Assembly (NCBI GenBank): GCA_012295275.1
Contig: CM022670.1
Span: 39,223,251-39,287,250, forward strand
Length of the DNA stretch: 64,000 nt
DNA from: Chrysomallon squamiferum
Taxonomy: Eukaryota; Mollusca; Gastropoda; Neomphalida; Peltospiridae
Direction: 5' to 3'
Positions 50,201-64,000 of the stretch are shown here, in pieces. The notes under the pieces are model-generated. The model searched no databases. It had not been told where the DNA came from and saw only the letters and a program-made list of their open reading frames with translations. Position 1 is the stretch's first letter, and each line of letters begins with the position of its first letter. The position numbers were made by a program, and so were the translations under genes.

Positions 50201-50954
50201 AGGTCCCTACAATTCAAAAATTTTATTTTTTCATATATTGGTTTAATTTCTATGGTGTTTTTGAGAATTACATAATTAAGGCATATGGTATATTTGAGTT
50301 TGATTAATAAATAATTAAATTAATTAAAATGCATGCATATTAGCGACTTGCTTAAACAAAACATATTGTACAACTTTAGAATTCACCAAAAGCTTCATTT
50401 TGACATATAATACTTATATATACGAGGTATGCATTGTTTATGATGCAAAACCACAGAAACGAATCACAGTTTTTCAATCTCAGTTGACTGTCATTATGAA
50501 GGAAAAATACACACAAATTTTATTTCGATAAAAATGTATAACTTGTTTTCGTATCAGTGCTAACACTGTGACTGTAACAGAGATCTAGGTATAATTTTAA
50601 CAAACACGTTTTGCTCTTTCTGATGATCTATTATATTTTCAAAATTATTATTTTCCTAAAACATTATATAGTATATAATATTTTCGGAAAATAATAAAAT
50701 TGATAATTTTGTCACATACCTAATACTAGTAATACTAATAATAATATAGTAGTAATACTAATAGTAAAACTAATTATCTAATATATTATAGTTTATACTA
50801 TAATACTATAATACTATTATACTGACTATAGAGTATAGTTATATATAATATAGCTAATTGTATCTTTCAGATAATGCCATCTTCCAAATACAAATTATCC
50901 TATTATTCTTTCACATTTATAATAGTTACCTTCCGGTGGTTTTGGAATCTCCAT
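31178..50954 (-). CDS. CHERP: CHERP, calcium homeostasis endoplasmic reticulum protein (SURP, CID, G-patch splicing factor)
   Basis: Eighteen coding exons join in frame (2685 nt, 894 aa; the human protein is about 916): 50930-50954, 46117-46287, 44548-44825, 43843-43980, 42637-42713, 41177-41251, 40816-40927, 40357-40407, 38396-38434, 37224-37431, 36188-36471, 34748-35188, 33927-34060, 33311-33538, 32959-33078, 32308-32393, 31654-31845 and 31178-31203. Exon 1 reads MEIPKPPE. Domain order: SURP (9-65, with FVARNGPEFE and NPKFSFLFGGEYY), Q-rich (66-158), CID (159-309), Pro/Gly-rich (392-633, ending YYDLPAGLMAPLVK), the DIRLPPPMPPSERLLAAVEAF block, RS-like (678-793), G-patch (823-886) and a short AKKAKSDD tail. 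CHERP is a nuclear U2 snRNP-associated splicing factor that works with SR140 and RBM17; it was first described through effects on ER calcium release. One donor (33926) appears to be GC rather than GT. The first intron is 4.6 kb. Confidence 0.95.
31471..31519. repeat. Poly(A) tract
   Basis: About 48 bases, almost all A with one or two G interruptions, in the last CHERP intron. Confidence 0.85.
31654..31845 (-). CDS. CHERP: CHERP G-patch exon
   Basis: Together with 32308-32393 it reads LLKKMGWGGKGLGVKEQG, then IKAGEVRD, FKGIGI and GFIQRMKARDE. This is the CHERP-type G-patch and its C-terminal flank. The final exon 31178-31203 adds AKKAKSDD and a TGA stop. Confidence 0.93.
32801..32845. repeat. 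(CA)n microsatellite
   Basis: About 22 CA units with one CG interruption, in a CHERP intron. The overlapping short open frames are repeat artefacts. Confidence 0.92.
34748..35188 (-). CDS. CHERP: CHERP proline/glycine-rich exon
   Basis: The 147 codons are rich in PPPG and GPPG and close with VPYYDLPAGLMAPLVK, a block shared with the paralogue (12582-12907) and with vertebrate CHERP. Its G/C content is higher than that of its surroundings because of the Pro and Gly codons. Confidence 0.9.
35211..35815. repeat. 35-bp minisatellite, about 17 copies
   Basis: The unit is TTACATTAATACACATAAAC followed by ATCAGTTAAATAATG. It lies in the CHERP intron between exons 36188-36471 and 34748-35188. Early copies alternate ATCAG and ATCTG forms, giving a 70-bp higher-order unit. 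Later copies share a TTATATAATG variant. Confidence 0.92.
38683..38741. repeat. (GA)n microsatellite
   Basis: About 29 perfect GA units in a CHERP intron. Confidence 0.95.
40357..43980 (-). CDS. CHERP: CHERP CID domain exons
   Basis: Five exons (138, 77, 75, 112 and 51 nt) encode PIIDSCTKDSI, GKNWILAHC, TRLHLIYLTNDLLHHC, LDKMVVPAF and LLTLWEKNNYF, the conserved CID helices. The LIYLTNDLLHH helix is the most conserved segment. Confidence 0.92.
44548..44825 (-). CDS. CHERP: CHERP glutamine-rich exon
   Basis: The 92 codons are dominated by CAG/CAA and interrupted by I, A, T and L. CHERP homologues have a similar Q-rich linker between SURP and CID. The second long open frame over the same bases is a codon-repeat shadow. 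Confidence 0.9.
46117..46287 (-). CDS. CHERP: CHERP SURP (SWAP) domain exon
   Basis: The acceptor TTTTTTACAG is followed by a 57-residue exon with DKLANFVARNGPEFEQM and FLFGGEYYNYY, the SURP signature. The donor GTGAAA follows a phase-1 codon, which joins in frame to the Q-rich exon. The tandem paralogue has no equivalent exon. Confidence 0.92.
46301..46735. repeat. 111-bp tandem repeat, about four copies
   Basis: Units begin TTTAACATGAGGAATAT at 46301, 46412, 46523 and 46635, a spacing of 111, 111 and 112 bp. The first three copies are nearly identical and the fourth is more diverged. The array starts 13 bp from the SURP-exon acceptor (exon border at 46287). Confidence 0.9.
47190..47239. 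repeat. (CA)n microsatellite
   Basis: About 25 perfect CA units in CHERP intron 1. Confidence 0.95.
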
Positions 50955-51292
50955 TTGATTTTAAATTACAAGATCAAAATCATGTACATAAAACATTTCT
51001 AGGACAGTTCGGGAAATCTACAGTAACTTCCGTTGTGTCGAGTTAAAATGATACCCATGTTATAAGTTTCACGGAAGTGAGGTGTTTTCTAGTGTTTGCG
51101 TTAAATTCAATTACTATTTTTGTCAGTATATTATCTATTTTATTTATTTCATTTATATTAACAAATATTATATATATTAATGTTTTATTGAATCAGTCGT
51201 TTTCAGTGCCTCCACTGGGCGAGTTTTCGTTCTAGACAGTGCTACACGACCAATAAAAATAAGATTTTATATAATTAAAAGCTATTCAAATC

Positions 51293-51328
51293 GTGTGTGT
51301 GTGTGCGCGTATGTCCGCGCGCGCGATA

Positions 51329-51382
<54 letters not shown>
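51293..51382. repeat. (GT)n-(CG)n-(AC)n alternating tract
   Basis: A run of GT, then CG (CGCGCGCG), then AC units. It is nearly continuous alternating purine-pyrimidine, and its GT and AC arms are complementary. Confidence 0.9.
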
Positions 51383-53052
51383 TGAATCACGTGACATACA
51401 TAAACATAAAACTATCCGTGACAGATAATGATAATAATTATCTAAGTACGATTACTTATTTATTGTAAATTATTTCAGGTTTTATGGTTGTTGTTTTTTG
51501 GGGGTTGGGTCTGTGTGTGTGTGCGTGTTTATTGTTTTGTTTTGTTAGTTTGTTGTTGTTGGCGTTTTTTTTTTTGTTTTGTTTGTGTTGTTTGGTTTTT
51601 TTAAAGTGTTTAACACTATTAATTTATGTAGCCTCATTTCCGATTATTGGTGTCCCAAGGCCGCGGCGTGAAAATGGTGGAAGAAAACAGAGAACGATGG
51701 AAAACAACAGGAATTTTCTTATAGAAATGACAAAGGTATTTCAATTAGAGTTTTAGCATCAAATTTATAATGATTGCTGAAGAGAATGCAATAAAAATTT
51801 CGTAGAAATACCCGGCAGTCGCTTTGTTTTTACATTTATTACATCTCTGTTTAGAAATTTGCACGAATGTAAACATAACAAATACTACTTTCTACATTAA
51901 ACCCTTTATAAATATAGTTTGTTTACCTTGAGATTAAATAAAACTTTCTTACAATTATGAGAAAATTAGTTCTCATTATCATTATAAATAATATTTTAAT
52001 CTTATTACAAAAATGTAAGGAAAATATTTGAATTTATTAAAATATTTTAATTAATGTAAGTATACTAAAAATTCTTGCTCTGTCGGGAGAAATAATCAGT
52101 GTAAATCACTGTTAAATACTATTATTTTGCAACAAAGATTCTAGAATATTCTGGATGAAAAATGAAACTTTTGTTTCCGTATGTTGTTACTGCTTAATCT
52201 TTTATTTGATAAGCCTCAGCAAGCCGTAGCCTCTCTGAGTAACAGTTAATTTATAGTAATATTAAGGGTGTGCCAAATGTTTTGAACTGAAAACAAATTG
52301 GTGTGTAAGAAGTTTTTTATAGAACAATTACTGTTACATAATCTTGCCGAAACCAAATAATTTAGTTGTTACAATCATTTACTATAGCATTAATGAAAGA
52401 GCACTTTATGTATCTGATTCTTAGTTAAATAAACATGCTTGGGCCCCTGTAATATTATCTTTTATTGACACTTTGGTTAATTAGTGATGTGACAATTTAT
52501 TAAAAATTATCTGTTAGCAATATTATAGTTTTAATGTATTTTGTGAATGTTTTTTTCTGGTTATTTATTTATTTAACTGACTTTAAGTATATTGATGTAT
52601 TCTCAATTTATTATTTGTTTAACATAGCTTTATATATTTTTACATATTTTATATCAGAAAACGTTGTTATGAGAAAATGTTTTCTTTATATAAAAAAATA
52701 AATTTTAAAAATAGAATTTTTTTTTCATAACATCTATGTTTTAAGAAATAAATAAACACTCACTACCTTTGCCAGTTTTTATTTCTAAATATTTATTTGT
52801 AGTCTTTAAAGTATCTATATTAAATAAAAAAAATAAAAAAAATACCTTTCTTTACTCTTTTAATAGTTAAGAAATTTGCTTTAATCTTTCACGTCATCGT
52901 AAACCGAATAATTAGTTTCCATTTTTAGAAATTAATGTTATTAAAATATTTATAAAGTTAAAATTTTCTATCGAATTTATTTTAATAAAGATAGTAAATA
53001 ACATTAATAAATGTATTTAATTTTTCGTAAGGTCCCATTTACTGTTCGAAAT

Positions 53053-53057
<5 letters not shown>

Positions 53058-53105
<48 letters not shown>
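53058..53105. repeat. (TA)n microsatellite upstream of the MNK promoter
   Basis: About 23 perfect TA units ending 120 bp before the TATA box. Confidence 0.92.
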
Positions 53106-53110
<5 letters not shown>

Positions 53111-53175
53111 TTGTTGTTTAACTATCAGTATCTATAAAAACCGAACGTAAACATGTCAAAGTTCAGACTCGCACG

Positions 53176-53229
53176 ATTGGTGCTCTGTGGCGTGACTCAT
53201 CTTCCACGTCGACAGTGGAGCATATAAAA
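53176..53229 (+). promoter_or_regulatory. MNK core promoter (inverted CCAAT, AP-1, TATA)
   Basis: Within about 55 bp are ATTGG (53176-53180), a perfect AP-1 site TGACTCA (53193-53199) and TATAAAA (53223-53229). Transcription would start near 53255, giving a 5' leader of about 190 nt before the ATG at 53444. The AP-1 site suggests MAPK-responsive transcription, which would fit the kinase's pathway (inference). Confidence 0.7.
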
Positions 53230-53443
53230 GCCGTCTGCGCTCACGCAAAGTTGTTATTTGGGTTTAAAGCATGGAGTGCTGAGGGTGTTTAAGGGCTGGA
53301 AGCCAAAATGATGCTGAAGAGGGAGTCTGAAGTTATCGATCGTTGGAGAGCAAAATTATAGCTTTATTTTGGATACAAACGGATTTAAAATAGTTCAACC
53401 TATCCTTTGTTCACTGTCACAGGATTTTAATTTGTTGGCGAAT

Positions 53444-56983
<3,540 letters not shown>

Positions 56984-57283
56984 ACAGTTTAAAAGTAAAC
57001 AGGAGAAGATTTTTGTTTTTTGTGTTTCATTTTCGAACATTTTTTTTTCAATTTTTTTTTTTATTATTATTAATTATATATAAAGTCTTGTAGAAATTAT
57101 TGAGTTCGGTCAGACCAATCGCCAAGTCTTTCATCCAGGTGTATTTTGGCAGTGTGAGTGGAAGAAGAGTGTTGTTGATAAGGTTTCTGAAGTTGAGGTT
57201 TGTTTCCAAACCTTTCCGTGATTTGTGATAATTTGTGTACTTGTTGTTCATTCCCAGCTTTGAGGTTTCGAAAGTAATTACAA

Positions 57284-57316
<33 letters not shown>

Positions 57317-58140
57317 TTCAAACTCCAATGCTTTTTTCCTTCCATGAAGGCTTTGTGACATAATTTTGTGTGCCTGATTAATTAATTAGAAAACCAGTCC
57401 TTTTTTCTTAGAATGTGTTGACACAAAGCTCCATAATAACTGAAGAAAGCCCAAAAGCATTTGAGAATGGATCCTCCTTGTTATTATTTTTACTGTTTTA
57501 AACTTCAAAAACTGGGAATGGAAAACAATTCATAAACTCGATTCGGTGAATGTATCAAAGCAGTGAAAGATGCAGTATTTTAGTCATTGTCATTTTACGC
57601 TCATTGTTATACATTCATTTTTCATCATGTTTTTTTATTACGTTTGTATTTTTGCATATTTTTATGGACATGTTTGTCTGAGGGGGAAGGTTTTTTTCCC
57701 CCCCAGTGCACAAAGATGTGCTGCTTAGGAATGAGTTGAATATTTAAGTTGATGCTCAGGTCTAGACATTGGCTTGCACCACATCAGAGGTGAGTTTGTA
57801 GTTTTTGTACATACCTCACTTGATCTCTTATAGTGTGGAAAAAAATACATACTTTAAAAAAGTTGCTAAAATTGAAATTTATTGTGGCCAAACATTGTAT
57901 GTACATAAACAATGTATGGTGCATGACCAAATGTAGTCTCTTTTTTTTTTTTTTTTTTTTTTTTCCATCTTTATAATTATTATTACTATTATGATTATTA
58001 TTAACATTTCTTTGTATTTTGTAAACCATCATTGTCTTGTCATCATTTAATTGCCCAGTCGTTAAAGTTGTTGAAATGTATTGTCCATATTGTTATGTTA
58101 AAATCTTTGTCCATGCTAATAAAGGGCATTCCATATATTA
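56984..58140 (+). other. MKNK: MNK 3' untranslated region
   Basis: No frame continues after the TGA at 56981-56983. An AATAAA at 58118-58123 (GCTAATAAAGGG) is a credible poly(A) signal, giving a UTR of about 1.15 kb. It holds a poly-T run at 57941-57964 and a TTA repeat at 57284-57315. Later AATAAA copies (for example near 60025) could make longer forms. Confidence 0.6.
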
Positions 58141-58537
58141 GATTATATTATGCATTTTTTGCATTTAAATGTAAATTTGAAAAAGCAAGTAGAAAACTTT
58201 TTTTTTTTTGTGCTTTTCCATGTTAAGCATGAAATATGTTTTCTACTGATTTAATTTTTTTTTTCAAATTAAGAATATTTTTTATTTATTATTTTTTTTT
58301 TTGTCATAAAGTATATATCAAATGTACAGATAATGACAAATCAATGTGTTGAATATTATTTTTTTAAAGATTAAAAAAAGAAGTAAAAAAAAAGCCGTAG
58401 ACAAGAACATGAATCTGTTCATTAGTAGTAACGGCTTGTATTGTTTGCTAGATTAGAACTGCTGAAGACAAGTGAACATTGGTAATGTCTTCTCACACAA
58501 AAAGTAACATCTTTCATTATTGGTGTACAAGCATTAC

Positions 58538-58569
<32 letters not shown>

Positions 58570-58653
58570 TAATAATAAAATAAAATAAAAATGATGATTT
58601 GAAAGAAAGCCATGTTTATAGTCAAAATAGTTTGAACATGGCCCTGAAAGTCT

Positions 58654-58684
<31 letters not shown>

Positions 58685-61619
58685 TATTTTTTCTTGCAGT
58701 TTGGAGTGCTGTTTGTTGGCATTGATAGTGTTAACAGACTTGAAAATTTGAAATATCTGTGATACCTGATAAATGGTTTGTCAGACACTAATGTGAAGAA
58801 GAATCGTTTCTTGTGCCTTCTGGCCTCCTCATTCAGTTGAATCTCTTGAATTAATTCTGTCATGAATATTGAAAAATGGAAAGCTTAAGTTTTTCTTTTA
58901 CAGTGGTTAGTGTGCAATCTTGAAATTGTAAACCCAGATAGGATTATTGAATATAGGTTAAGTATAAATCATTTTCTTTGTGTTTTAAGAGAACTTACCC
59001 TGATATTGTTAATTCATGTATACAAAGGTGCTATTGAAAAACGAGAGAAAAATACAGCACTCAATTTTTCAAAATTTAAAAAAAATAAAATTATTTTTTG
59101 TAAGAATAATTTAAGAATTGAAAAAAAATAAAAAATAAATTTAATATTGATTCCGGTTTTTTTTTTTTTTTTTTTTTTAACTTAAGATAACATACCTTTT
59201 TTATTTTGAAATTTGGAAAAAGTAACAAAATGTAACAAATGTAAAATATACTTACATAAAATATTGTAGTGCTGTATTTACCTCTCGAAAGTAATGGTTG
59301 TTACTGCATAATTCATGCTGTTTAACTGTTCACTCTTATTTTAATCTGTTTAATCAAATTGCGTTTTGAAACTTGAAATAATTTTCTCAATTGAAATGTT
59401 AGCTGCCCACCAGATTTGTTTGTATATCTAAATGTGAATAACTTGAACACATTCTAAATTCAAGTTAAAATACAGGATAACTGGGGAGAGCATTGATTAT
59501 TAATATACTTTCGATTACAGCATTGTAGCCATTCCTATAAACCTTTTTTGTTCATCATAGTACACAATTATTTGACTTATTTGTGTTACATGAAAGAAGA
59601 AAAATGGGAATTTTTTTTTTTTTTTTTTTTCAAAAAAAAATTTTTTTTTTTTGCAAAAAGAGAAATACCATGTTTAAAAAAAAATAATAATAATAATAGT
59701 AATAATAATTAAATATAAATTAACATGCAACTATCAAAACAAGAAATTTTTTTTATTAAAAAAAGAAGAAAAAAGTGGTTCCATGACCTGTTTTTTTGTT
59801 TTTTTTTTTTTTTTTCATTTTTCTTTGTCATCTCTTGGTAATATTGAAACATTTTGTGCTGTCAAGTTGATTATTTAGAATTGCAAATTTTGAATATACA
59901 AGAATGTGACAACTCCAGAAACAAAAATGGCCAGGAATCATGTTGGACAAAACCTGTTAATGTGAAGAAACTATTGTCCTTCATTTGAAGCTTTTAACAA
60001 TTGTAAAAGGTTTTTTTTGAAAAAATAAAATTATATTTTCAGAATGGTTTTGGTTTTTTGTGTATTAGTTTTTATAGACTGTCATGCAGAGTGTGCAGTT
60101 TTATTAAAAAAAAAAAAAAAAAAAAAAACTGTTTTTTTTAGTAAAATTGCAGATCAATTAAAATAGCATGTTTTTGTTGAATGCAAAATAATTTTAACTG
60201 CCTGTTTCTTCCTCTTTTTCCACATGAAGAAGCAAATGAATACATTTTCCTCTAGGTAGTATGATATACTGGATTTGGGTCATCCTATTATATGTGAATC
60301 CAATTAAAGCACTACTGTTGAATCAACACAAATTTGGAATTTGGATTCTTATTTAGAGCTTAAATAAGCAGTGACTTGAGGGTCTTTTCATGAAACTTGA
60401 GCATGACAATTGGTTTTGGTTAACCATATGCCATCGAATATAATTTTAATTTAAACATGTGACAGATATGACTCCATGAATGGAAATGATCTGGATTTTT
60501 TTATTATTTTTCTTTCTTTCTTCCTTTCTTTCTTCTTTATTATATACATATGCACACAATACATCAAACATATTTTTAAAATAATGAATAAATATATATG
60601 AAAATAGATAAGAATTATGTCTGAGATCTACTAACTTAATTATTCATTCATTTCAAACGAGTCAAGTAAGATATATAAGTCATTTTGCATTATTTAGAGC
60701 CATAATCCCTCGAAATAGTATTTCAGTAAATGGACCGACGTTTTTCAACTTAAAAGTGTGTCGGTGATGCAGCGTTTTTTTTTTGTATCGTTTATTTGTA
60801 AACAACTTTGCTCACGATACAAACATTTGATATAGATAACTGTATTAAACCGCCTTACTCTATTGGCAAGGCTAAAAAACAAAACAAAAAAACAAACAAA
60901 AAACCAAAAACAAAACACGCATACACAAAAAGCAATTCTCCAAAACAGACCTTTGCATTTTAAACAGACCTCTCTCTCCAGACTTTACTAAGTGATTGAA
61001 GTACCAAATAAGTAGGAGAGAAAAGGATCGATTCATCTTTATTGCATGTATATATTATGTCTGTACAGATGTATGCATTAAGGTGTATGAGTGTGTGCAT
61101 GCTTCAGAATGGTTTTTAGTTATCTATTTCAACGCAGAGTGCAGAGTTATAAACGAACACAAATAAGAAAACTACTTTTTTTTAAATTCTATAAATAAAC
61201 ATCATCATTATTATTATTATTATTATGTTTTCAGATATTTAGGCGCGATAGCGATCACGCGTTTATTTTGTTGTTTTTTTACATCACATGACTGCTGAAA
61301 TGATAAATAAGCTAGGTTATCTTCCAAGTGACGTCTGCTGATCGTTAACCTTGCCCTACTTTCAGAATGTTTATCGTGTAAAAATGGAGCACCTGCATAA
61401 CATGCGAAGTCACGTTATCACGTGACTAATTTGACGTTCGGTGCAGTTGCATAATGCACGCTTTGAACAAAGCTAATAGATAAATACAAAACAAATCAGG
61501 AAAATAAAGAGAAATTCTCTTTATAATCTAGAATCAGTTTTTAGAAACGCAGACCGTGCGTGCGAATGTGGCCTTCATGAGCATTTTTTTTTTTTTTTTT
61601 ATCGAATATTGTTTGAAGT

Positions 61620-61621
<2 letters not shown>

Positions 61622-61682
<61 letters not shown>
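61622..61682. repeat. (CT)n microsatellite
   Basis: About 30 perfect CT units. The minus-strand frames rich in RE dipeptides over it are artefacts. Confidence 0.95.
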
Positions 61683-61686
<4 letters not shown>

Positions 61687-62102
61687 GTGTGTGTGGATGC
61701 GTTTCAGTGCACAGATTTTCCAAGCATCTAATACGATTATACGACTCTTAGTTAAAAAATAGAAAGAAAAAAAAGAAGCAATCCTATTAACTGTATGACA
61801 TTTCCTTGTTATTAAACAGTCATTTATGTCGTCAAGGCCTTTAAAAAAAGACTGATGTTTTGTGCAAATTCTAACATATTCAGTAAACGCCCATCGTTTA
61901 TTTGCAAAGTTAGCAGATTTAAGGATTATTATTATTATTATTATTATTTTAAAGAAATATATTGTTTGGTTGGAAACCGACATTAAATTATATTCAAGGA
62001 AAATACCCCACTGCCATTAAAAAGGTGAATAAAATATAAACCTTACGGTAAATCTTCTTCATTATTATTTATTTATTTATTATCATATTCATCATTATAA
62101 AT

Positions 62103-62136
<34 letters not shown>

Positions 62137-62229
62137 AATTTTTATTTACCCATGTGTTTATTTTTTTTTGGGGGGGGGACAGATGTTTTGTTTTGGGTTT
62201 TAAGTTTGGATATTTTCATTTCATTTCAG

Positions 62230-62260
<31 letters not shown>

Positions 62261-62281
62261 GATATTTTATTTGCTAAGAAA

Positions 62282-62282
62282 T

Positions 62283-62325
<43 letters not shown>

Positions 62326-62339
62326 TAATAATAATAATA
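62282..62339. repeat. (AAT)n microsatellite
   Basis: About 18 AAT units with one AAC variant. Confidence 0.92.
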
Positions 62340-62705
62340 CAAAAAAGGAAAATTTAAAAAAAGAAAAAAATAAAAAATAAAAAAAAAAAGCAGCAAAAAA
62401 AAGAAAGAACCGCGAAGAAAAAAAAAAAAATCAGGATGCAACAATTTCGCTAATAACCACAGCGGAGTCACGAGTTTCGTGGTAATTGACAAAAGTCTAT
62501 TTCTGTCGCGTCTAGCAATTCGCGGTTGTTTTATCTCTGTGCTCGCACTAACAATAGCCGCACGAAGCGTAGCCTTTGCCGCATGACAAATTCTTTTATT
62601 TCACCACGACGTGGTTGCTTTCTTTACATCGTTACGTGAATAAACAGCACGTGTCGCCAGCTTAATGCAGAAAATTTGTATTGTATACTAGTTTTGTTTG
62701 TGACG

Positions 62706-62708
62706 ATG

Positions 62709-62740
<32 letters not shown>

Positions 62741-62850
62741 TGCGCCTGTGTGTCTACGTGTCTATGTATGTATGTGGTGTGTATGTGCATGTTTGTGTGT
62801 GTGTGTGTGTGTATGTATTTATGCACGTATGTTATGTGTGTGTGTGTGTA
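62706..62850. repeat. (TATG)n and (GT)n compound repeat
   Basis: TATG tetranucleotides grade into GT runs. The overlapping VCVCVC-type frame is a repeat artefact. Confidence 0.85.
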
Positions 62851-63541
62851 AGAATGTCTCTAACTTGACAAAGATGATCGAATTAGCTAACGAAACTGAA
62901 AAATTATTTTAAGTAAATCCAAATTAAAAATATCAAAAATGTCAAAAGAAATTTTTTTTATGTGTTAATGTATATATATGTATGTGTGTATGTGTATGTG
63001 TGTGTGTATATCTATGTATGTGTTACATGTTACTTTTTAGATTTTGCTCCAGTATATAGGTAGATTTTCATATTCTTCATTTTTCTCCTTTATTTTGAAA
63101 CGTACGTTGAAAGTTACGTGTTTATAATAACGGTGGCGCTGTTGAAATACTGGATAATCGCCTCAAACTCTGGACTGTCACTGTAATGACCGAAGATAAT
63201 CCAACCGCGTTTTCAGATTATTATTAGCTTGGACTGCTATTTAGGGATTGTTGACACAATATGCCTCTGACGTCAGAGTTTTTGTATAGAATCGAAACTG
63301 AAAGGAAAAAAAATGCTTAACTATTAATATAACTACAAGTCATCATTACGAATGGAATTGTGTTTCCGTTTTCTGAAAGCTGGTGGGAGAGCGAATTGTG
63401 TATGAATGTATGTCGCAAAATGGGCCTTTCTAGAACAGTTCTAAAAAATATTACTTATACTTTAGAACTACAGAAAGAAACAATAAAATTAGGGGAAAAA
63501 ATATAACGTACACTATATTACAGTGGAAATCATTATTAATT

Positions 63542-63546
<5 letters not shown>

Positions 63547-63585
<39 letters not shown>
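63547..63585. repeat. (TA)n microsatellite
   Basis: About 19 perfect TA units. Confidence 0.92.
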
Positions 63586-63588
<3 letters not shown>

Positions 63589-64000
63589 CATGTCTACTGG
63601 TGTTCATTAGATGGAACGTTCGTAACCCGAAATGTGTCTGTACAATATCATAATAATTACTTGTCAGTTACTTCAAAAAAAAAAAAAAAAAAAAAAAGCA
63701 CATAATATACATCCTATGTACTTTTGTGCATATTTAAATATAGCTCTCTGAACCCGGATGTAACGTTTACACACTGTCATATGACACCGCAGTCGTTTAT
63801 TGGAAACCTCCTTGCGACGTGGTGCAATACAATGAGGTCATGATGTTCAGCTGCTCACGTCATCCACGTAGACTGTTCCACGTCAGCGTTCAATATTTAT
63901 TTATTTTTATTGCAACGTGTATTTCTGGAAGTTTCGTGAATGTTTTGATTCGTTCACAAACTTGTAAATGTAGATCTTCTTTCGCTGATGAAAAAAAAAG

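Larger units (their letters stand above)
46288..50929 (-). other. CHERP intron 1
   Basis: The longest CHERP intron (4.6 kb). It holds the 111-bp tandem repeat next to its acceptor, the (CA)n at 47190-47239, a (CA)n at 49557-49578, and ordinary A/T-rich sequence. No additional exon is supported. Confidence 0.6.
50955..53222. promoter_or_regulatory. Divergent spacer between CHERP and MNK, with CHERP promoter
   Basis: CHERP reads leftward from 50954 and MNK rightward from about 53250. Two ETS-type sites lie just upstream of CHERP: AACTTCCG (51025-51032) and ACGGAAGTG (51071-51079), typical of TATA-less housekeeping promoters. Further right are a GT/CG/AC alternating tract (51293-51382) and a (TA)n tract (53058-53105). 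A short plus-strand open frame at 51484-51756 has no coding signature. Confidence 0.5.
58141..64000. other. Gene-poor right flank
   Basis: I find no exon with supported splice borders or a recognisable protein. The sequence is A/T-rich with poly-A/T runs (58541-58569, 58659-58683, 59157-59178, 60104-60127) and the microsatellites listed. Patches with more CG dinucleotides at about 61240-61470, 62400-62660 and 63750-63890 contain ACGT-type motifs and may be distal regulatory DNA or the promoter of a gene beyond the right edge. Confidence 0.5.

Noticed and set aside
61534-61983. Minus-strand frames with long RE dipeptide runs
   Set aside because: They are translations of the (CT)n microsatellite with no other protein signature.

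Overview
The window is nuclear DNA from an intron-rich animal. It carries spliced metazoan genes with GT-AG introns and is very A/T-rich. Microsatellites and long poly(A/T) runs are abundant. The style fits a lophotrochozoan, perhaps a mollusc, but that placement is inference. I rebuilt four genes by joining exons across splice sites and checking that the reading phase holds at every junction.

Layout from left to right. (1) 1-3165, minus: the 5' part of a TMEM8/PGAP6-family membrane protein gene (signal-peptide exon plus four more exons, 243 codons), running off the left edge. (2) 5252-26237, minus: a very large chimeric gene, a tandem paralogue of CHERP. Twenty exons join in frame to about 2836 aa, with one further terminal exon possible. 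(3) 31178-50954, minus: the canonical CHERP gene (18 exons, 894 aa; SURP, Q-rich, CID, proline-rich, RS-like and G-patch regions). (4) 53444-56983, plus: a MAPK-interacting kinase (MNK) gene (8 exons, 466 aa) with a recognisable TATA/AP-1/CCAAT promoter. CHERP and MNK are divergently arranged around a 2.5 kb spacer. The last 6 kb holds no gene I can support, only microsatellites and a few CG-containing patches with ACGT-type motifs.

The most striking object is gene 2. It keeps the CHERP CID, linker, proline-rich, RS-like and G-patch exons with near-identical exon lengths and phases, so it is a tandem duplicate. It has lost the SURP and Q-rich exons. In their place is one 2.9 kb exon whose C-terminal third looks like two tandem copies of a retrotransposon gag-like domain (DIRS-type resemblance, from memory of the family). 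Two U1/matrin-type zinc fingers sit in the middle. The ancestral stop in the last exon has been lost, and the protein runs on into a long C-terminal extension with paired C2H2 fingers. The exons are open and in phase throughout, which argues for a functional gene. I am not aware of a described protein with this architecture.

Functionally, CHERP is a U2 snRNP-associated splicing factor. The paralogue retains parts that contact the spliceosome or the polymerase tail, and adds nucleic-acid-binding fingers and a capsid-like module. MNK phosphorylates eIF4E downstream of MAPK, and the TMEM8/PGAP6 product is a cell-surface protein. Nothing suggests an operon; only the two CHERP genes are related.
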